The notes below the pieces were generated by a model. The model was not told the DNA's origin. It searched no databases and was given only the letters and a program-made list of their open reading frames with translations. This document shows positions 55,223 through 64,000 of a stretch of DNA of 64,000 bases, piece after piece. The first letter of the stretch is position 1, and the number at the start of each line of letters is the position of its first letter. A program made the position numbers and the translations under genes. Source of the stretch: Paramecium octaurelia (taxonomy: Eukaryota; Ciliophora; Oligohymenophorea; Peniculida; Parameciidae); contig CAJJDP010000038.1 of assembly GCA_905182995.1 (NCBI GenBank), positions 162,352 through 226,351 of the forward strand, in the 5' to 3' direction.

Positions 55223-55665
55223 TTCAATAATTTTTATACTGCATTCATGTAATAATTACTTTGAATTTCTATAACAAATACTTAAATATTTTACACAAAT
55301 AAATTTAATTTAGCACTTCATTCATTTATATTTTAAATAAAACTAGTTCATTTACATCTTTCCTAATCTGAAACTCTAATTTCCCTTTCTCTGAGTTCTT
55401 ACAACGCAAACAGATGAAAGATTTAACATTTAAAAATAAAACTTTAAAATTGTTTGTTATTTTGATCCTCAATAAGATATTGCTAATTCAATTATTCTGA
55501 AGAGTAATCAGAATGCGCACTTAATGGAACTGAATAAGAGAGGAAGGAGAGAATAAAGAATTGATATATGAAATAGGAATGGGATATGCACTATGAAATG
55601 CTTGAGATAAAAGATTGAATTGATTCATTAAATAAATTATTAGTCGTTAAATTTTAAATTATATA
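55223..55665. other. Divergent intergenic region (AMPK / coiled-coil gene)
   Basis: About 440 bases between two divergent starts, so it should contain both promoters. A+T-rich with a few purine-rich runs near 55540-55560. No gene seen. Confidence 0.4.
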
Positions 55666-56645
55666 ATGGATTAGAAGACTGAAAAGGCTTTACTTGAATA
55701 GTAGAATGAATTGCTAGAGTTATAGTTATAAGAATTAAAGGAGAGGGAAGATGCTTACAAAATGTTTAATGAAACAATTCTAAATGCGTACAATTCAATG
55801 CAGAGTGATGTGAATAAATAGAATGTAAAGATAAAGTCCTATACTTGTAGAGTTTAGTTTATAAACAATTATAGCAGACTTTGGAATAATATTCTCAAGA
55901 ACTGATAGAATCTAAAAATAGGAACACTTCTGTTTTATCCTAACTAGAGAAGGAGAATAGATACTTAAAAAACTACTTAGAATAGCTAGAACTTAAGATC
56001 TAAGAATAAGTGCATGTTTAGGAGAATGAACTGACTGATTTGGAATAATAATTTGATGCTCTTCAATAACAATAATAGGAGAGTACTGTAATTGCAAAAC
56101 CTAAGAAGAAGAGACCACAATAGGATAAAGAAAACAATAAACCAGAATAAGGAGGTGGAGGTTGCATTGTGTCTCTTAAGCCTAAAAATGACTGCGGTAA
56201 AAAGAAGGAATTATGCATAAGCAATGTTTTGAATTGCAAGGATTCTAATGTGATGGAGATCTCCCAATTAGATTGGTTGGATTCCAGTTCTCCCACTGGA
56301 TTATTCAAACAATTTTAAATACTCCAACGAGGACGGGATCGATCTGATCACTCCTTGAGGATGCAATAGTAGCCTCAATTATCCAAAAGAATATTGAGGG
56401 ATTAAGGAAAGAGTGAAGATTCGGTCAGTCCTCAGTGCATTAGGAACACAACTCCCTCAAATCAGTATATCACTCCAGAGTCAAAATAGTTAAAATATGA
56501 TGCGCAATAGGGGTTTGCACATAAGGCAGAATAGAATCAACAAAAAGCAGAAAAGAGATCACTGGCGGAATTCACAAAACAAATTAATTCTGTTAGATCA
56601 ACTGAGAACTTACAAATGATTTTAAGATAGAGTTCTTTGGTTTGA
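55666..56645 (+). CDS. Coiled-coil protein of unknown function (317 residues)
   Basis: One 26-nt intron; exons sum to 318 codons. Residues 1-150 are heptad-like (LLELQLQELKEREDAYKMFN; LEKENRYLKNYLEQLELKIQ). A short Gly/Cys segment follows (KPEQGGGGCIVSLKPKNDCG), then a Ser/Gln/Pro-rich region with several SP/TP sites (SEDSVSPQCIRNTTPSNQYI), typical of proline-directed phosphorylation. No known family. The gene is 53 bases upstream of another helical gene and 665 bases upstream of CFAP45, all on the same strand. Confidence 0.65.
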
Positions 56646-56698
56646 TTTAAGTTTTTATTTTTCATTTATATCAACATGATAATGAGTATAACAGCAAT

Positions 56699-57231
56699 AT
56701 GATGATGAGATCTGATAAACATTCCAAAATAAAAATTAATATTTAAATGTATGAATATTGGAATGGTTAGGACCTTCAGAATAGACATCCAAATACCTTT
56801 GATTAATAAGGGAATCAGTTTATTTAACAAATTATTACAAAAATAACCCATATTTTAGACCATTTTAATCAATAAAAGTTTATTAATACACTTACTATTC
56901 TTTCTGAAATAAAAGTATAAAGCTTGTAATCTATAACTTATTATTTAGACAATTTAATGCCAGGAAACTGGCTCAAAGTTCTGATGAGCTGCAAGATTAT
57001 ATTTCTCAATTCATGGAAGTTGATGGAAATGCCCTGAGACTCAATGAGCAATTCTAAAAAGTGGAGAAGTAAAAATCAGCAGAACTCTTGTTGAAAATGA
57101 TAGAAATGGCTCAAGGGACAATGAGGGATTGGTACTAATTCCAACATTAGCAATTAGAGATTGAGAAGTTCGAGGAGAGAGGTAGACACATCTTTAATAA
57201 ATATAGTGGATTTGTTGCGTCATAATTTTGA
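56699..57231 (+). CDS. Helical protein of unknown function (169 residues)
   Basis: One 23-nt intron; exons sum to 170 codons. The C-terminal half is helical (LAQSSDELQDYISQFMEVDG; KVEKQKSAELLLKMIEMAQG) and ends FNKYSGFVASQF. The upstream segment has a Trp-containing stretch (MYEYWNGQDLQNRHPNTF). Three consecutive ATGs at the start leave the first residue ambiguous. No domain recognised. Its position directly before CFAP45 is suggestive of axonemal work but proves nothing. Confidence 0.6.
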
Positions 57232-57309
57232 ATTGAAATAGTCCTAAAATAATTGCTGTGCTTCCTGTCAACTTATTTGATAATTATTTTATAAGAAATT
57301 TTTAAATCT

Positions 57310-58954
57310 ATGGTATATCTCTATATTTATAATAACCAAGAGTAAAATTAGTAGGCCAGCATCTTGCAAAAGTCGAAAGAGTGAAGTGGATGAGTCCCTT
57401 TTTGGTATCAAATTAGCACAAATTACTTTCTAGGAAGCAATAAAAAAAATGATGCTAAAACTGCTAAAGTAATTCAGAGTGTTAGAAAAGGAGACAATTC
57501 AAATCCAGACGTGGTATTAATAGGAGAAGCGGAATTATAAAGAATGAAAGTTTGTTTCATCATAAACTTTAGAATAATGCCATTGTTACAACCAAGGAGG
57601 AACAACTATACTAGAAGAAACTCTTGGAGGAACAGAAGGAAAAGTAAATGACAGCTGCTAAGGCCAAGAAACAGAGGATGATATCACTGGAAGAAGAAAA
57701 GAAGAAGCAAATCCCTTTGACTGCGCAACAATAGGAAGATAAAGTAGTTAAGGACAGTCTCAATGCAAGGGTATCAAAAATATCTTCGAATCTAGGCTGC
57801 AGAGATTTTGAATGAACAATTGGATGATGTTAAAGAGATGAACAAGATGGTTATGTATGCCAAATGTGTTACGATCAGAGACAAATAATTATAAGAGAAA
57901 CAGTAATTGAAAGAACAATTCAAAAATTAAGAGAAAAGGAAAGATCTCATGATGGAAATCGAAAGACTCAAATCAGTTAAGTATTATGAGGAAAAGGATG
58001 TCTAACATAAACAAGAATTGAAACAAGGTCATGGCATTATTGTAGAATAAATTAAAGAGAGAGAATTGATTAGACTTAAAGAAAAAGAGGAATAGGAGAG
58101 AGAAGGCCAAGTTATGATTAAACAAATTAAATAAGTACAAATTGAGGATCAACAAAAAAATCAATAGAGGAAACATATGTAGAAAAAGTTGCAAGATGAA
58201 ATTCTAGAAGCTAATTCAAAGGCTATTGTTGTTAAAGAAAAGAGAAGATTGGAAGAAAAAGAAGAAGAAGAGAAGATTGCCAAATATAACTTAGAAAAGG
58301 CACAGAAGGATGCTGAAATCGTTGAGGAACAGAGAAGAATCAAAGAGGAGAAGGAGAGGGATGTGTAGAGATTAAGAGAAATGCAAGAGAAGGCTTAGGA
58401 TAGACAGGCTGAATTAGATTTATTAAGAGCAAAACGAGCTATGGAATAAAACGAAAGAGCTGCTAGAGAAAAGGAAAGAAAGGAAGCAGAACTCAGATAA
58501 AAGTTAAATTCAGAATTGTATTAAGCAAGAAAAGTTCAGTAGAATGAGAAATAGGAAAAATTAGAAGAATAAGTACTTAACCATAATATTGAATCAAGGC
58601 AAGACTTGAAAGGGATGAATTCCAAAGAGTTATTCAAAAGTAAAAGCAAGAACGTGAAAATGAACTAAGATTACAGTAGGAAAAAGAACATTTGGTTAAA
58701 AAACATGCCGAGGAGTTGAGAAAATAGATCTCAATGAATGAGGAAAAAAGAAAGTAAGAGGAGAGAGATAAGTATTGAATTCATCTAATATTGAAAGGCT
58801 TGAAGAGGGCAAGAAGATTAGAGATAAAATGGTTAATGAGAAGAAATTATTAGAAAATATTAAGGAATAGAAATTGAAAGGACTCAATGATAATACAATA
58901 CCTGATAAATATAAGGCTGAATTAACAAAAAAGAAAATCAATATTCAAATATGA
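57310..58954 (+). CDS. CFAP45: Cilia- and flagella-associated protein 45
   Basis: Predicted 495 residues after six introns (28, 29, 23, 25, 26, 26 nt), summing exactly to 496 codons. The N-terminal ESLFG...VVLIGEAELQRMK pattern matches the 'ESLIISPEEFERIK' block of animal CFAP45, and EILNEQLDDVKEMNKMVMYA then KCVTIRDKQLQEKQ matches 'EEVKEMNKLFLNAKCHAIRDAQ'. A long Glu/Lys/Arg coiled coil follows, and the end NTIPDKYKAELTKKK matches 'GLPEKYCIEAERKA'. CFAP45 is a microtubule inner protein of doublets and binds adenine nucleotide. The first intron (57313-57340) falls immediately after the initiator ATG, so the true start is easy to miss. Confidence 0.95.
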
Positions 58955-59028
58955 TTCATCACAGATACACATAAAAACTAGATATTATAATTTAAATTTC
59001 TCTCTCATATCTTTATTAATATTTTAAA

Positions 59029-59825
59029 TCAATTTATTTTGAATGATTTGTGTATTGTTAGAGCCTTAGCGAAATCGGTTCCATCCAGTTCTGCAATTTT
59101 CTATTTGATCTATTCTTACTTAAGTCTCTATTTAAAAATTGCATTATAATTCGTTTTGTAAGCACTATCTATTATAAATTTCAATTACTTTATGTCTGTT
59201 CCTGCCTTATCCACTCTTATGGGGTTTGATAGTTTCCAATCTGGCTTGTATTCATACTTTACTCTATATTATAAATATAAAATAACTTCATTTCAGTTTT
59301 TGGCACTAATTATGCCTTAAATCTGCTAAACAGAGCTCTTAGACAATTCAATACTAACTCTTGAAATTCTAATTCATCATTCATCTCAATCCAATTATCC
59401 AAAAATAATTTTGCCAAATCATTAAGAGGCTAGGCAAATTCCAGTTCAGAGCATTTCTTGAATTTGAAAACATTATTTTGAGGCTTAAGTAATTTTTGTA
59501 AATATCCGAATTCTGTGCCATAAGTTGTTGAAGTTTAATTTTTTCTATGCATTTCTTCGGCCTTCTTAAAGCTATTTAAAATCAAACAGAATCATTACTC
59601 TAACTCCTATTGATCAGTTAATTCTTGCAATTGGACTGTGGGAGGCTTAGCTCTATTATATCAACCTAGATATAACCTAAATAGTTTTCTTCCCTTATGC
59701 TTATAAATCGCACCAATCAATTGAAGTCCTCTGGCTTCCTTTTCACTTGCTATGTAGATCCAATCTTTATAGTAGTTTAAGTATTCAGGTTTAATAATAT
59801 TTGTTAGAATTGCAAACGGTTCCAT
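59029..59825 (-). CDS. Protein of unknown function (240 residues)
   Basis: Three introns (24, 27, 23 nt) give 241 codons. It starts MEPFAILTNIIKPEYLNYYK, then DWIYIASEKEARGLQLIGAI. The middle has TYGTEFGYLQKLLKPQNNVF and a helical block LNDLAKLFLDNWIEMNDELE; the end is KQKIAELDGTDFAKALTIHK. There is no TM, signal or recognised domain. It has a well-spread composition including Trp and reads as a conserved globular protein. Ends 75 bases from the end of CFAP45 (convergent). Confidence 0.65.
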
Positions 59826-59952
59826 TCTTAATGTTATATCAATTATTAATAATTAATAATCATTTCAATCCAATTATATACGATGTTTTCATTATAATAT
59901 ATTATAAAATTATATACAATACACAGTATTAATTAGTCATATGATAAGGAAT

Positions 59953-60535
59953 TCAACAAAATATTGTATTTATAATTAATATGTCAACTAGGAAAGTAAA
60001 ACTTTTCAATTATATTATAATACTAATGAGAAAAAAAATTTAGGTGTAATACAAGAGAATTTGTTATATATATTTGGGTTCCAATCTATCTTTATCTGTG
60101 TATCGGTATTTACTGGTAATCTATTCCATTAAATCTATACGTAATTAAAATGTGTACAGATTGTGTCTATACAGTTTCATCATCTAAATAGCACTCATGA
60201 GAGTTCTTAAACTGATTGCTTATGTCTAGCTAGATTATCGGCAGAGTTTGAGATCTTATGGTTTAATTTAAGTAAATTTGACAAATTCAGTGCCAATCCT
60301 TAATAATAAGTAGTATAAATTAAATTAAAAGGTTCAGTACCTTTGGGTTAGCTCTAATGATAGATCTTAACTAACATATGTATAAACCCTTAATTTTTCT
60401 TTGGTTTCAATAATAACTTCTATCTGCCATAATCTGAGCTATCAGAAATTTATCTTAAATAGTGATTAAAATTGACCTAAAATATATCATGTATATTTAT
60501 GATGTTGGAAATTTCAGGTTTCTTTTAAACGGCAT
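59953..60535 (-). CDS. Protein of unknown function (about 176 residues)
   Basis: Two introns (23 and 29 nt) give 177 codons. Recognisable blocks are SDSSDYGRQKLLLKPKKNQG, FNLIYTTYYQGLALNLSNLL, then KLNHKISNSADNLARHKQS and, after an intron, ITSKYRYTDKDRLEPKYIQ. The last 40 residues are hydrophobic (ILLYYTQIFFLISIIIQLK) and may be a membrane anchor, or the protein may really end earlier. No family recognised. It lies in tandem with the gene at 59029 and is divergent from SAXO. Confidence 0.5.
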
Positions 60536-60752
60536 TCGTCAAGTATAATGTTTTAATTTACTTGTATCCAATTCTCAATATAGGAAAGTGATAATTATAA
60601 TATCATAGTTATAAATGCCCCAATAAAAAATAATTATTAGATCTCGAAGTAATAAGTAAGGGTCGAAATTGTTATCTCCTAGAGGTGATCTAACTGACAC
60701 TTAAACTAAAGTATGAAATTAATCTAGAGTAACATAGTTGATTGAGAGACTA

Positions 60753-61598
60753 ATGAGTAGGTAAAAGAATGGAGCAAATAAGGAAGAACAACAATTTTAA
60801 TCATATTTTGAGCATTTGGGAGGTATAGATATTAAGGAATGATAGGATAATGTCTATGTTCTCTTTGCAATTGTGGCAGACATTAATGTGAAGGGAAACA
60901 GTGTAGAAATAGACCATCTATGCATGGGAATAAAAGTATATATTAGAGGGAATACATTCATAAATCGCCAGATCAGAATGCACATTATAATTAAAACCTT
61001 TTTGAAAGTCCCAAATAAGAAGGTGACATAGGAAATGTTTCAACATATAAGGTATTGAGTATTGCAGATTCATCTAGCATGACTTTTTGGGAAGCCAATC
61101 CAACTTTAGATTTAAGAGTACCTCTCCTTAATCTACTCTGCGTAGTGGCCCTTTTTGTGGTCTTTCAACTTACAACAACATGTTTTTGAATTGGGGTGGT
61201 GGAGATACTGTTCCATTATTGTCATAAAAGAATCCGACAGTAATTAGAGATCTTCCATTTTTCGGAAGAACCAATTACAGAGAGTGTTTCTAAGGAACAT
61301 AAGTCCAACCTGCTTAGAGTGCGAAAGGTTTTCATTGCAATAAGTAGACTATTGAATTAGAGTAAGGTCACCTCTATCTCCTCCGAATATGAAGTTTAAT
61401 GGAATTTCAGTTACTAAATCTTCATATCAGCCCTATCGAACAGATAAGTTTGTGAATTTCAAAGAGCAGCCTTAATTTTAATCGAATCCTTCCTACCAGG
61501 GATAATACAATTCTGAGTATTTTAAAGAATTTGATCCTAAATACAAATAGCCATGCCCAGCAAAATAAGTTCTAGAGGAAGTGTCTCAATAATGTTGA
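60753..61598 (+). CDS. SAXO (FAM154/STOP-like) stabiliser of axonemal microtubules
   Basis: Predicted 253 residues with introns of 23, 26 and 35 nt (254 codons exactly). The N-terminal Cys motif CLCSLCNCGRHQC is diagnostic of SAXO proteins (C-x-C-x2-C-x-CGRH-x-C). It is followed by Mn-type repeats with the S-x-Y / F-x-G-x-(S/T) spacing: STYKHDFLGSQSNF, PFFGRTNYRECFQGTQVQPA, FNGISVTKSSYQPYR and SNPSYQGQYNSEYF. These proteins bind along the lumen or wall of ciliary microtubules and stabilise them. The 35-nt intron (about 61328-61362) is longer than usual and, if ignored, makes the gene look frameshifted. Confidence 0.9.
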
Positions 61599-61717
61599 TA
61601 CTTATAAGATTAAAATTTTGTCCATTAAAATTGATATTAAAACATTTGACATAATTCCAATATTTTTTTTGATAGCATTTAGATTTAAAATGAACTGTAA
61701 TTACAAATTTTATTTTA

Positions 61718-63484
61718 ATGAATCCAAACATCCCTTAATTTAAAGGAAGTTATGTAAATATGAAGCCTTCAAATCCTCTTGAAGAATTCTCGAAAGAAAC
61801 TGAGTAGAACACCAGTTCAATTTAGAAATTATAAAAAAGACTAAATGAACAGTAATAGTAGGTAGAGGCATTGATGAAAGTCGTTTCAAACTTATCATAG
61901 CAATAATATCTATCACAAGAGGACATATACAAATACCCCATTGAAAGTGAAAGACTTAATAGTTAATTGCTTGATGAAATAAAGCATCTCAAAAAACAAC
62001 TCAAATAAATTGAAAGTGGCCCAAAACTTCCTTAAGCTCCTTTCCTTCCTCCATTCTTCCCTCAATAATAACCCTCCTTAGGTTATCATCAATCATATAA
62101 TTCGATACCAGTCGCTTCACCAATACTCAATCAAAATCCTTATTATCAGTATTATCCATTCCAGAATACACCTTTCCACCAACCAAAAAAGGAAGAGAGA
62201 AGCATTAGTAAATTATTGAAAGATTATGCTCAAAAAAAAAAGGGAGAAGGAAAATTAAATTAGATACTGTCGCATTTGCTACAAAACTAAAAGAGTGATC
62301 CAAATTTTGAACATTAATAAAATAGCAAATCCAGAAGGCATATAAAGGTTAAGCATATGTAGAAAAAGGAAGTTTCTGAGTTAGATTTCAGCAAGAGTTC
62401 CAGATTTGACTTGGAATAGCCTGAGCCAGTAAAAATAAAGTCAAATAAAAAGCAAGTCATCAAAATTTAAGATTAACATTCGCCATCATAAAATTAAAAT
62501 TAAAAAATTAAACTATAACCTTTAAAAGTTAAACCAACTCAAGAAAGATTAAAAAAATTAAGGAAAAAGCTTAAATATTGTGCTTGGATGGTGATATTTT
62601 ATAAAAATAAATATTATCAAATATTAGAGAAAAAGGCAATCAAAAGATTTAATGATGAGATTAGCAAATATGCAGATTAGTTTGTAAATAATTTTATTAT
62701 CTATTAGCTATATAGCAACACCATTTTATCATTTGTTAGAGAAAGTCAAAAGACTTCCTTATTAAAAAAGTCCTGGGTTTTCACTGAAAATAAAGATGTT
62801 CCTTCTCGAATAGCCAATTTAATTTAAGCTGCGGATATTTTCATTAAACAATTACTTATTGGAACATAGACTACCAAGTTTGACGAATAACATTTATCAT
62901 TCATTCGAGCTTTTACTACGAATGAAGGGTATTTATTTCCAGGTCATTCAGCTTTTGTGGCACAAAGATTAAAATTAAATTATAATAGAAAATTAAAGTA
63001 ATACATAACTTAAGTAATTTTAGATTCACTTCTCCTGATCAATAAAAAATGGCTTTTTTAGAATATGCTTATATCTACTTACTTTTACACTAATAAGTGT
63101 TTTCAATGAAAGGTTGGCAAGAATTACTTAAGCCGTTTGCAGAGCCATTGAAGATTTTAGTTTCTCTCCTGCAATATCTATTTATAGACAAATTCAAAAA
63201 TTTGTAGATCATTTCAAAAGATATAAAATTTAATGTAAATAATTTCGTATTAATAAAATCAGACTGAAAAAGTTCCAATTTTGGATTTCACTAAAAGTAA
63301 GGTAGAGGATTTCAAATTTGTCATAAATAATAAGGATCCTAGATATTAGATTACCGACAAAATTCCAATACTTGGATTATATGATGAGACAGTGTTGAAA
63401 CCTGTGATCGATCATCCTGGATTTGCAACTCTTTAAAATCAATTTAAGGCCTATGTTGATTATATTTACTCTAAAGTAGGTTGA
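61718..63484 (+). CDS. Coiled-coil/Pro-Gln-rich protein of unknown function (571 residues)
   Basis: Two introns (23 nt near 62933-62955 and 28 nt near 63231-63258) give 572 codons. The N-terminal 110 residues are a coiled coil (EEFSKETEQNTSSIQKLQKR; LLDEIKHLKKQLKQIESGP). A Pro/Tyr/Gln-rich segment follows (APFLPPFFPQQQPSLGYHQS), then a basic linker. The C-terminal 250 residues are globular and helical (ERLKKLRKKLKYCAWMVIFY; FVNNFIIYQLYSNTILSFVR; FLEYAYIYLLLHQQVFSMKG; WQELLKPFAEPLKILVSLLQ; ITDKIPILGLYDETVLKPVI). No known family. The layout resembles large centriole or axoneme-associated proteins, but this is inference. Confidence 0.65.
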
Positions 63485-63591
63485 AATAAAGCATAGATAC
63501 TTGATGTGATATATATCTATATTCATTTTTAATCCACAGAATAGTTATTTATATGATGTTTAATATTAAGATTATTGTATGTATATTTAAA

Positions 63592-64000
63592 TCAATTCCC
63601 TTGAAGCATTTCCTCTTGCATTTACCTTTTTATTCTTTCTTATTCCAATTGATCCATCCTTTATTGTTCTTCTCTATCTCTTAAAATATCCTCATTGAGA
63701 TCTGTAAATTATCTTTTAGCCCATTTTTCCCTGGATAGATATTCACATTCAACAGTCTTATCACCATACATTCTACCAGCTAGATATCTTCTGGCAGTTC
63801 TAGCTTCTTAGGTCTTTTCATATTCCACAAAGATTTTTCCGACTCCAATAATAATTTTACCAAATTCAGGTCTTGGAATAATGACATTTTTCACAGTTCC
63901 AAATTTAGAGCATTCTTCTCTAATATCATCCATAATGTCATTGAATTCTTCATCTATCGTAACCTATATATTGGTATAAATATTAAACATCTTCAAGAGT
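63592..64000 (-). CDS. U2AF2: U2AF large subunit, C-terminal part (runs off the window)
   Basis: Only the last 135 or so residues are present. They form the U2AF homology motif (third RRM): KMFNIYTNIQVTIDEEFNDI, then MDDIREECSKFGTVKNVIIP, RPEF and GVGKIFVEYEKTQEARTARR, ending YLAGRMYGDKTVECEYLS. These match the U2AF65 pattern 'NMV...EYEDILEDIREECSKYG.V.S.EIPRP...GVGKIFVEF'. This domain binds SF1 at the branch site. A basic Gln/Glu-rich tail (REEQQRMDQLEQERIKRQMQ) extends beyond the domain, unlike animal U2AF65, which ends with it. In a genome full of 25-nt introns, 3' splice-site recognition is of special interest. Confidence 0.92.

Noticed and set aside
61320-61365. Apparent frameshift in the SAXO gene
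   Set aside because: A 35-nt intron starting after QSAK and ending before VRSPLSPP restores the frame and makes the exon sum divisible by three.

Overview
The window reads as macronuclear DNA of a ciliate very close to Paramecium. It is A+T-rich, TAA and TAG are read as glutamine and only TGA stops translation, introns are tiny (20-35 nt, GT...AG), and genes are packed tens to a few hundred bases apart on both strands. With the standard code every gene looks shredded. With the ciliate code plus mini-introns, most resolve into single continuous proteins, and in most cases the exon sum divides exactly by three. All functional calls come from motifs read by eye; no database search was run.

Layout. 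0.1-11.6 kb: SCP/FCP1-like phosphatase with a poly-Q linker, ribosomal protein L12/uL11, a HTH protein (-), Tctex-type dynein light chain, a pseudokinase-like protein, a TMEM16/anoctamin, and TGS1 cap hypermethylase (-). 11.7-20.7 kb: a large unknown protein with a C-rich coding strand, a small unknown gene (-), NEK-type kinase (-), HYPK-like UBA protein, a small unknown gene (-), a ZIP zinc transporter with a His-rich domain, and an unknown membrane protein. 20.7-29.0 kb: an IP3-receptor-like Ca2+-release channel (CRC), about 2.7k residues. 29.6-38.1 kb: an unknown gene (-), a four-EF-hand CDPK with a lipidation signal, an unknown gene (-), an LRR protein, a small secreted protein, and a six-TM protein with a degenerate histidine-kinase-like tail. 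38.2-42.6 kb (-): an ATG2/VPS13-type lipid-transfer protein. 42.8-51.1 kb (-): a second IP3R-like CRC, paralogous to the first and pointing towards it. 51.2-64 kb: GCN5 with bromodomain, AMPK/SNF1 catalytic subunit (-), coiled-coil proteins, CFAP45, two unknown genes (-), SAXO microtubule protein, an unknown coiled-coil protein, and the C-terminal part of U2AF large subunit (-, leaves the window).

Several genes fit the life of a ciliated cell. CFAP45, SAXO and the Tctex light chain belong to axonemes or dynein. The two CRC channels, the CDPK and the TMEM16 belong to Ca2+ signalling and membranes. AMPK and ATG2 belong to energy sensing and autophagy. I see no operons, tRNA or rRNA genes, CRISPR arrays, telomere repeats or intact mobile elements. 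The items most worth a second look are the convergent CRC pair with different pore-filter sequences, the unknown 743-residue C-rich-strand gene, the pseudokinase and the degenerate membrane histidine kinase.
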